Source: Leisingera sp. JC1
Lineage (GTDB): Bacteria; Pseudomonadota; Alphaproteobacteria; Rhodobacterales; Rhodobacteraceae
Length of the DNA stretch: 35,770 bases
Direction: 5' to 3'
NCBI RefSeq assembly: GCF_001679925.1
Contig: NZ_LYUZ01000105.1
Location: forward strand, 1 to 35,770
In this document: piece after piece, positions 31,192-35,770 of the stretch
How positions within the stretch are numbered: the stretch's first letter is position 1
Layout of the letters: every line of letters begins with the position of its first letter
Program-made: the position numbers and the translations under genes
The notes under the pieces: generated by a model
What the model was told of the DNA's origin: nothing
What the model saw: the letters and a program-made list of their open reading frames with translations, nothing else
Database searches by the model: none

Positions 31192-31973
31192 GGGATTGCC
31201 AACTTATTTGCGGATGATTGAAAAGTTGTGGGACCCTTGTCAATCAGGCGGCTATTTCAGTCGCATAGGTATTCCAGAGGTCGAAAGCATCGGTCCTGGC
31301 GTGGAGGTAAGAGATGGTGGAGAGTCGATAGCGGCGGGGGCGGAAGATCGTGTTGATTTGATCGTGAGCGGCGAGGAACCTCTGGGATTGCCCGGGTGAC
31401 GTGAAGCGGCCCATCAACTTCTCGCGTATCCGGGTTGGCCTGTGCGATCCCTCAATCCGGTTGTTCAGGCCCTTGTGCGCACGATGATCGGCACCCAATG
31501 CAAGGTCCTGGATCGGCTTGAAATAGCTGCGCAACTTGTCCGTGATTATGACACGCGCCTCACCGAACCGGTTGATCAGCCTTGCCAGAAACCGCCTTGC
31601 AGCCTTGGCGTTCCGCTGCGGCTGAACGAAAATGTCCAGCACGTCGCCGCTCGCGTCGATCGCCCGCCAGAGCCAGTATTTCCGGCCGCAGATCGGGATG
31701 ACCACCTCATCGAGATGCCATTTTTCGGCTGCACCGGGCCTGTCTCGCCGGATGCAATCGGCAAAATGGTGGCCAAAGCGGTTCAACCGTTGCCGGATTG
31801 TTTCCCGACTGACCAGCACGCACGTTCGGCGAGGAGATGCTCGACATCGGCAGTGCTGAGCGCAAAGCGATGGTAGACCCAGACGGCATAGGCGCTGATC
31901 TCGCGCGGGAAACGAAAACCCTTCATGCGTGAGGCGTAACCAGTTCAGAACGCGCAAAGAAGTTGGCAATCAC
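31192..31973 (-). mobile_element. IS6-family insertion sequence, copy 1 (defective)
   Basis: About 780 bp with ends GGGATTGCCAACTTATTTGC (left, from 31192) and GTGATTGCCAACTTCTTTGC (right, inverted, to 31973). It cuts the IS5 remnant on one side and an Mrp-type gene on the other. The flanking octamers differ, so no target duplication is seen, which fits recombination between IS6 copies. Confidence 0.75.
31244..31926 (-). pseudogene. IS6-family transposase with a frameshift
   Basis: Starting at ATG 31926 the frame reads MKGFRFPREISAYAVWVYHR and on to ADVEHLLAERA, then shifts. Near 31818-31824 one G is missing compared with the expected ERG-V-LVSRETIR. The rest continues in another frame with the DDE core (WHLDEVVIPICGRKYWLWRA, DKLRSYFKP, HKGLNNRIEGSHRPTR). 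The 1-bp loss makes it non-functional unless it is a sequencing error. Confidence 0.8.
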
Positions 31974-32108
31974 ACCAGCATCCACGATGCCGACAGACAG
32001 ACCAGCATCGGCCATGGCAACGGCGATGTTCGCGGTGACGGTGGATTTGCCTACGCCGCCCTTGCCGCTGCTGATGGGGATCATGCGGGGGGAGTGAGGT
32101 TTGTTCAC
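31974..32108 (-). pseudogene. Mrp/NBP35-type P-loop ATPase, N-terminal fragment
   Basis: The first ~45 residues of an Mrp-family ATPase with the deviant Walker A SSGKGGVGKSTVTANIAVAM, then LSVGIVDAG, cut off by the IS6 right end. Mrp proteins carry and insert iron-sulfur clusters. The start overlaps the MarR gene stop by 4 bp, so they formed one operon. The fragment cannot form a complete ATPase. Confidence 0.78.
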
Positions 32109-32707
32109 GTTGCGCCATGACGGTCTTCTTCATTCTGTGCGCCGAACGCCGGACCACGATAACTGCCACACAGCTTGTCGATATCAGCGTTTGCCAACTG
32201 CACCGCCATGCAGGCGCAATAGGCCGTGCCCCCTGAGGTCCCAAAGTGGCTGCAGTCCCGGCAAGTGCCAAACGCGGGCACACCCCTTTGGCCAGCCAGC
32301 GCGGAGGCCAGTCTCGACAGCGTGTCAAGAAACCGATCGCGCTCTGCAGTTTCCAATTGCTTGATCACGCCTACTAGATCGCGGAGCGGATCGTAGGCCA
32401 GCATCTCATAGGCCGTTTCGGTCAAGTCGAAGCACACGCTGCGGCCGTCTCTCTCCGAGCGCCGCCGCGTAATCAGACCCCGGCTCTCGAGCGACTTGAT
32501 GATCTGAGAGGCTGTGCCCCGCGTCGTCGCCTGGAAGCTGGCGAAGCTCGATGGGGTGCGCGTGCTGCCATTGGCACGCGCAAAGAAGCGTAAGCAGGTC
32601 CACTGCGCTGCTGTTAGTTCGGAGCGCCCATCTTCGATCCTTGTCGACCGGCCGACATGGGTTAGCAGTTCCGCAATGCGATCCGGTGTCTGGAACTCAT
32701 CAATCAT
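32105..32707 (-). CDS. MarR-family regulator with a C-terminal cysteine cluster
   Basis: A 200-residue winged-helix regulator. The DNA-binding part is LTAAQWTCLRFFARANGSTR, then TTRGTASQIIKSLESRGLIT and RRRSERDGRSVCFDLTE (about 30-100). The C-terminal extension has Cys149-x2-Cys152, Cys164-x-Cys166 and Cys180 (GTCRDCSHF, YCACM, LCGSY), likely binding zinc or an iron-sulfur cluster. It forms an operon with the truncated Mrp gene. The divergent sigma factor gene 84 bp away may be its target. A redox or metal signal is a reasonable guess. Confidence 0.85.
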   Translation of the reverse strand: MIDEFQTPDRIAELLTHVGRSTRIEDGRSELTAAQWTCLRFFARANGSTRTPSSFASFQATTRGTASQIIKSLESRGLITRRRSERDGRSVCFDLTETAYEMLAYDPLRDLVGVIKQLETAERDRFLDTLSRLASALAGQRGVPAFGTCRDCSHFGTSGGTAYCACMAVQLANADIDKLCGSYRGPAFGAQNEEDRHGAT

Positions 32708-32791
32708 GCCATACTGGTATCGAATCTAAACTATTTTGACAATAGCGATGCGGTTATAATAGTATCGTTTCAAAATCAATGACGGTAACCT
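32708..32791 (+). promoter_or_regulatory. Divergent promoter region of the MarR and sigma genes
   Basis: TTGACA (32736-32741) with TAGTAT 18 bp later (32760-32765), or TATAAT at 32755 with a short 13-bp spacer, could drive the sigma gene. CTATT-TTGAC-AATAG is an inverted repeat over the -35. GTATCG-N2-TC-N-AAA occurs twice, 45 bp apart, suggesting a regulator site. The owner could be the MarR protein. Confidence 0.45.
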
Positions 32792-33652
32792 ATGGACAAG
32801 CATATACGGAACTGGGGAAGCCGCGCGCACCGCGTACGTAGTACGGACATGCTGACTGCGGACGAGGAGCGCTATCTGGTCCGAGCCTGGCAGGAACATG
32901 GCGACAGCCGCGCGCGCGACAGGTTGATCAACGCTTTCGCGCCCATGGCTGCATCAGCTGCAAAGCGGTTTAAGCCGGGTTCCGGAGAGGCCGACCCGGA
33001 TTTGGTCCAGCAGGCAAACATTGGACTGTTGAAAGCCGCAGATCGCTTTGATCCTGATCGCGAAAATCGTTTCGCGACCTATGCGGTCTGGTGGGTGCGT
33101 GCGGAGGTGCAAGCCTACAAAAGGGCGAACATGTCTATTGTCAAGCCGCCCAATTCCCCGCAAATGCGCAGGGCGGCCGTACAAATTGCGGCCCTTGATG
33201 CGGAGACGGCAGCCAATCCCCGGATCGACCGCGCGGAAGCCGACGCGCGGCTCGCCGCTTCGCTTGGCGTCGACGCCAAGCGGGTGGATGAGTTGCGAGC
33301 ACAAGTCACGAGACGGGACCACTCCCTGAATGTCCCCACCTTCGGTGATGAGAGCGAGGATCGTATCGCCCTCCTGGTCGATCCGGAAAGTCTCCAAGAT
33401 CCGGCTCCCCTGCAGAGGTTGGAGACAGCGGTGCTGCGCCGCAAGCTCGTCGAATTGCTATCCGCCTTGCCAGATCGTGAACGCGACATCGTCGTCGCGA
33501 CGCAGCTCCACGACCCTCCTGCAACCTTGGAAAGTCTCAGTACGCGATACGGTATTTCGAGGGAACGCGTCCGGCAGCTGCGCGAACGTGGTTTCGAGAA
33601 ATTGCGGAAGGCCATGCGCCAACGAGACCTGACGCCGAAGAGCTTCTTGTAG
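32792..33652 (+). CDS. RpoH-like sigma-70 family factor
   Basis: A 286-residue sigma factor with region 2 at about 40-120 (LVQQANIGLLKAADRFDPDR, ENRFATYAVWWVRAEVQAYK) and region 4 at about 225-277 (LPDRERDIVVATQLHDP, GISRERVRQLRERGFEKLRK). It most resembles heat-shock-type RpoH, but the segment where RpoH has its QKxLFxNLR box reads PPNSPQMRRAAVQIAAL, so it is divergent or specialised. The stop TAG at 33650-33652 abuts the IS6 inverted repeat, so the native C-terminus may have been a little longer. The two core regions are complete. Confidence 0.85.
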   Translation: MDKHIRNWGSRAHRVRSTDMLTADEERYLVRAWQEHGDSRARDRLINAFAPMAASAAKRFKPGSGEADPDLVQQANIGLLKAADRFDPDRENRFATYAVWWVRAEVQAYKRANMSIVKPPNSPQMRRAAVQIAALDAETAANPRIDRAEADARLAASLGVDAKRVDELRAQVTRRDHSLNVPTFGDESEDRIALLVDPESLQDPAPLQRLETAVLRRKLVELLSALPDRERDIVVATQLHDPPATLESLSTRYGISRERVRQLRERGFEKLRKAMRQRDLTPKSFL

Positions 33653-34461
33653 GGGATTGCCAACTTGTTTGCAGAGCGGTGCCTGGTTAGGCGTTGAGTA
33701 TAAATATACCGTCCGCCATGCCCCGCCTGAAAGGCTACCGTTTTCCTCGTGAGGTCGTGGCATATGCCGTCTGGGTCTACCATCGCTTCGCGCTCAGCAC
33801 TGCGGATGTCGAGGATCTTCTCGCCGCTCGGGGTATGATGGTCAGCCGGGAAACGATCGGGTAATGGGTAAACCGTTTGGGGGTCCACTTCGCCGGTTGC
33901 ATCAGGCGTGACAGACCGGTCGCAGTCGACAAATGGCATCTCGATGAGGTCGTCATCCCGATCAATGGAAGAAAATACTGGCTCTAGCGGGCGATCGACG
34001 CGAGCGGCGACGTGCTGGACATTTTCGTTCAGCCGCAGCGGAACGCCAAGGCTGCAAGGCGGTTTCTGGCAAGGCTGATCAACCGGTTCGGTGAGGCGCG
34101 TGTCATGATCACGGACAAGTTGCGCAGCTATTTCAAGCCGATCCGGAACCTTACGCCGGGCGCGGATCATCGCGCACACAAGGGCTTGAACAACAGGGTC
34201 GAAGGATCGCATAGGCCAACACGATAACGCGAGAAGCTGGTGGAGCGGTTCAAATCGCCCCGACAAGCACAGAAATTTCTGGCTGCCCATGATCAGATCA
34301 ACACCGTCTTTCGCCCGCGCCGCTATCAACTCTCCGCCATCTCAGATCGCCATGCCAGGGCCGACGCGTTCGATCTCTGGCATGGCTATGCTGCCGAAAT
34401 GTTCGCCTGACAGGCAGAGCTCTCGCTCCTCTCAATCAGGAGAAAACAAGTTGGCAATCCC
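33653..34461 (+). mobile_element. IS6-family insertion sequence, copy 2 (defective)
   Basis: An 809-bp element with inverted ends GGGATTGCCAACTTGTTTGC and GGGATTGCCAACTTGTTTTC. It is oriented opposite to copy 1, and the two bracket the MarR-sigma segment. The flanking octamers (TCTTGTAG, TGGCTGAG) do not match, so no target duplication is visible. Confidence 0.8.
33718..34410 (+). pseudogene. IS6-family transposase with three stop codons
   Basis: From ATG 33718 one frame reads through to TGA 34408-34410 but has premature stops at 33862-33864, 33985-33987 and 34225-34227. The surrounding sequence (MPRLKGYRFPREVVAYAVWV, WHLDEVVIPINGRKYWL, HKGLNNRVEGSHRPTR) is clearly IS6-family with the DDE region preserved. 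Three separate substitutions mean long-term decay rather than error. Confidence 0.85.
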
Positions 34462-34515
34462 TGGCTGAGGTCGACGGGGTGCCGGGCAAGACGCGCTGCT
34501 GCGGGTGCAGCCGGG

Positions 34516-35514
34516 TCAGGCCGGGTTTCCGATGCGGATGACTTCCAGGTGTTCGGGCACCCGCGACGGGCGGCCCAGTTCATGCGCGAGACGCCGCCGG
34601 AGCGCGTCAGAGGCTTCGGGCTCGCCATGCGTCAGATATGTCATGGCAGGCGCCGGGCCAGAAGCCATCCAGCGCAGCAGCTCATCGGCGTCGGCATGGC
34701 CTGAGAAGGTCTGGAGCTGGGCGATCTGGGCACCGATGTGATAGTCCTGCCCGAATATGCGCAGGCGGCGCTCGCCTGCGGCCAGAGAGGCGCCGCGAGT
34801 GCCGCCCGCCTGATAGCCGGAAAGCACAATCATGGTCCGAAGGCGGCGGCCGAAGTTCACCACGTGATGCAGGATGCGCCCGCCGGTGATCATGCCGCTG
34901 GCCGAGATGATGACCATCGGGCCTTCGCGCGTGTTCAGTTCCCTGGACTGGGCTACTGAATTGATCCGGACAGGGAGCTGAACACGCGCGCAGTCCTGCT
35001 GGGCAATCCGGTGCTCGGCGCAGTGGCGGGCATAGATGTCCGTGGCATCCGTCGCCATCTGGCTGTCGAGGAATACGGGAACCCGCGGAATGCGGCCGGC
35101 CGTCATCAGACGGGAGAGCAAGTATATGATGCCCTGCGCGCGGCCGACGGCAAAGGCGGGGATCAGCACGATGCCCTTCTGCTTCAGAAACGGGGCCAGG
35201 ATACCAGCCAGTTCGTCTTCTGGGGAAATGGCAGGGTGCAGGCGGTCGCCGTAGGTCGACTCGCAGACCAGCACATCGGCGCCTGCAAAAGGTTCCGGCG
35301 GCGGCATCAGCGGATCGCGGTCCTGGCCGAGGTCGCCGCTGAAATGCACCGTCTTGCCGCCGGCCCTGACCCGGATCTGACCAGTCCCCAGCAGGTGGCC
35401 CGCCCGGATGAATTCGGCGCTCAGGCCGCCGCCGAGATCCAGTTGCTTGCCGAAGGGGTGGGCCCGGAACCGGCGCAGCGCCGCCCGGGCGTCCGCTTCA
35501 GTGTCAATGAGCGT
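34516..35514 (-). pseudogene. Beta-CASP metallo-beta-lactamase-fold RNA/DNA hydrolase, 5' truncated
   Basis: The remaining ~330 residues have HLLGTGQ, VHFSGDLGQDRD (metal motif), VCESTYGDR and the C-terminal SGHADADELLRW and LTHGEPEAS motifs of beta-CASP nucleases (YSH1/RNase J-like). The N-terminal HxHxDH motif is missing because the gene is cut at about 35510 by an ISL3-type element; in frame, a TGA appears at 35515-35517. A GTG at 35349 could restart a shorter protein without the catalytic metal site, so activity is unlikely. Confidence 0.8.
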
Positions 35515-35522
35515 TCAAAACT

Positions 35523-35770
35523 GGCTCTGACTCAGTTTTGGTGCAACTTCGGCCTCCCTCAGATCAGAGCGCTTGAACGAGCCGCGCTTTGAGCAGGTCG
35601 ATGTTCGCCCTTCCATACATCTGGCGTTTGAGCGTCTTGAGGCGGTTAATCTGCCCTTCAGTCTGCCCGTTCGACCATGGTTCCCGAAGCGCCGCGGCGA
35701 CGGCTGCCTGATCGCGCCGCAGCCCGCGGGCAAAGGCACCGAGCAGCCCGTCTTCCGCTTCATTCAGCCA
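35523..35770 (-). mobile_element. ISL3-family insertion sequence, one end (partial)
   Basis: The end begins near GGCTCTGACTCAGTTTTGG, in the style of ISL3 inverted repeats, and the transposase C-terminus lies inside. The element continues beyond the window. It interrupts the beta-CASP gene. Confidence 0.65.
35564..35770 (-). CDS. ISL3-family transposase, C-terminal fragment
   Basis: Sixty-eight residues to TGA at 35564-35566: the stretch REPWSNGQTEGQINRLKTLK, then RQMYGRANIDLLKARLVQAL is the C-terminal signature of ISL3-group transposases, including the catalytic Glu region. The remainder lies outside the window. Confidence 0.85.
   Translation of the reverse strand, partial: WLNEAEDGLLGAFARGLRRDQAAVAAALREPWSNGQTEGQINRLKTLKRQMYGRANIDLLKARLVQAL

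Noticed and set aside
30972-34461. A functional composite transposon
   Set aside because: Both IS6 transposases are broken and no target duplications are visible, so it is a relic at most.
1-35770. CRISPR arrays, tRNA and rRNA genes
   Set aside because: I saw no regularly spaced repeats with unique spacers and no cloverleaf or rRNA-like sequence.

Overview
The window reads as a plasmid, or a chromosome-integrated plasmid, of an alphaproteobacterium, most likely in the Rhodobacteraceae (roseobacter group). The main reasons are a complete repABC replicon, a GC-rich coding style, a KorB/ParA plus MobC/relaxase mobilisation block, and the insertion sequence families present. No rRNA, tRNA or CRISPR array was seen. 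The genus is inference.

Layout. (1) 1-783: the 3' end of an IS21-family element (IstB C-terminus and right end) joined to the 3' remnant of a broken gene. (2) 1424-3811: a VOC-nitrilase operon divergent from a LysR regulator. (3) 4063-8120: a mobilisation and partition block with relaxase, MobC, an oriT with an IncP-type nick motif, and KorB-like ParB/ParA. Five copies of one palindrome, GTGGTCCCGGACCAC or a one-base variant, lie in and near this block. (4) 8517-12033: accessory genes, comprising a beta-rich hypothetical, a DUF2958 protein, an AbiE toxin-antitoxin pair whose toxin carries a nonsense codon, and an H-NS-like protein. (5) 12129-15141: an aminotransferase and ornithine-cyclodeaminase-family operon divergent from a frameshifted LuxR regulator. 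(6) 15526-16638: a Fic protein. (7) 17276-20896: repC, repB and repA on the minus strand, with parS-like sites and an antisense RNA candidate. A frameshifted DUF1612/HTH gene follows at 21725-22779.

(8) 22930-30971 is the most unusual part. It holds a Na+/H+ antiporter with a degenerate cyclic-nucleotide-binding-like tail, a small cytosolic-looking HExxH protein and a LysM protein with a glycine-rich hydrophobic core. Next come a Crp-type regulator, a FecR-like exported protein and a CHASE2-nucleotide cyclase. A perfect TGTGA-N6-TCACA palindrome lies upstream of the LysM gene. I infer a cyclic-nucleotide-controlled envelope or effector module. The pairing of the LysM and HExxH proteins is not one I recognise as a described system.

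(9) 30972-35770 is a graveyard of mobile elements: an IS5-family remnant, then two degenerate IS6-family copies bracketing a truncated Mrp-type ATPase, a cysteine-rich MarR regulator and an RpoH-like sigma factor. After these come a beta-CASP metallo-beta-lactamase-fold gene cut by an ISL3-family element that runs off the window. Two independent partition systems and several IS elements suggest the molecule arose by plasmid fusion.
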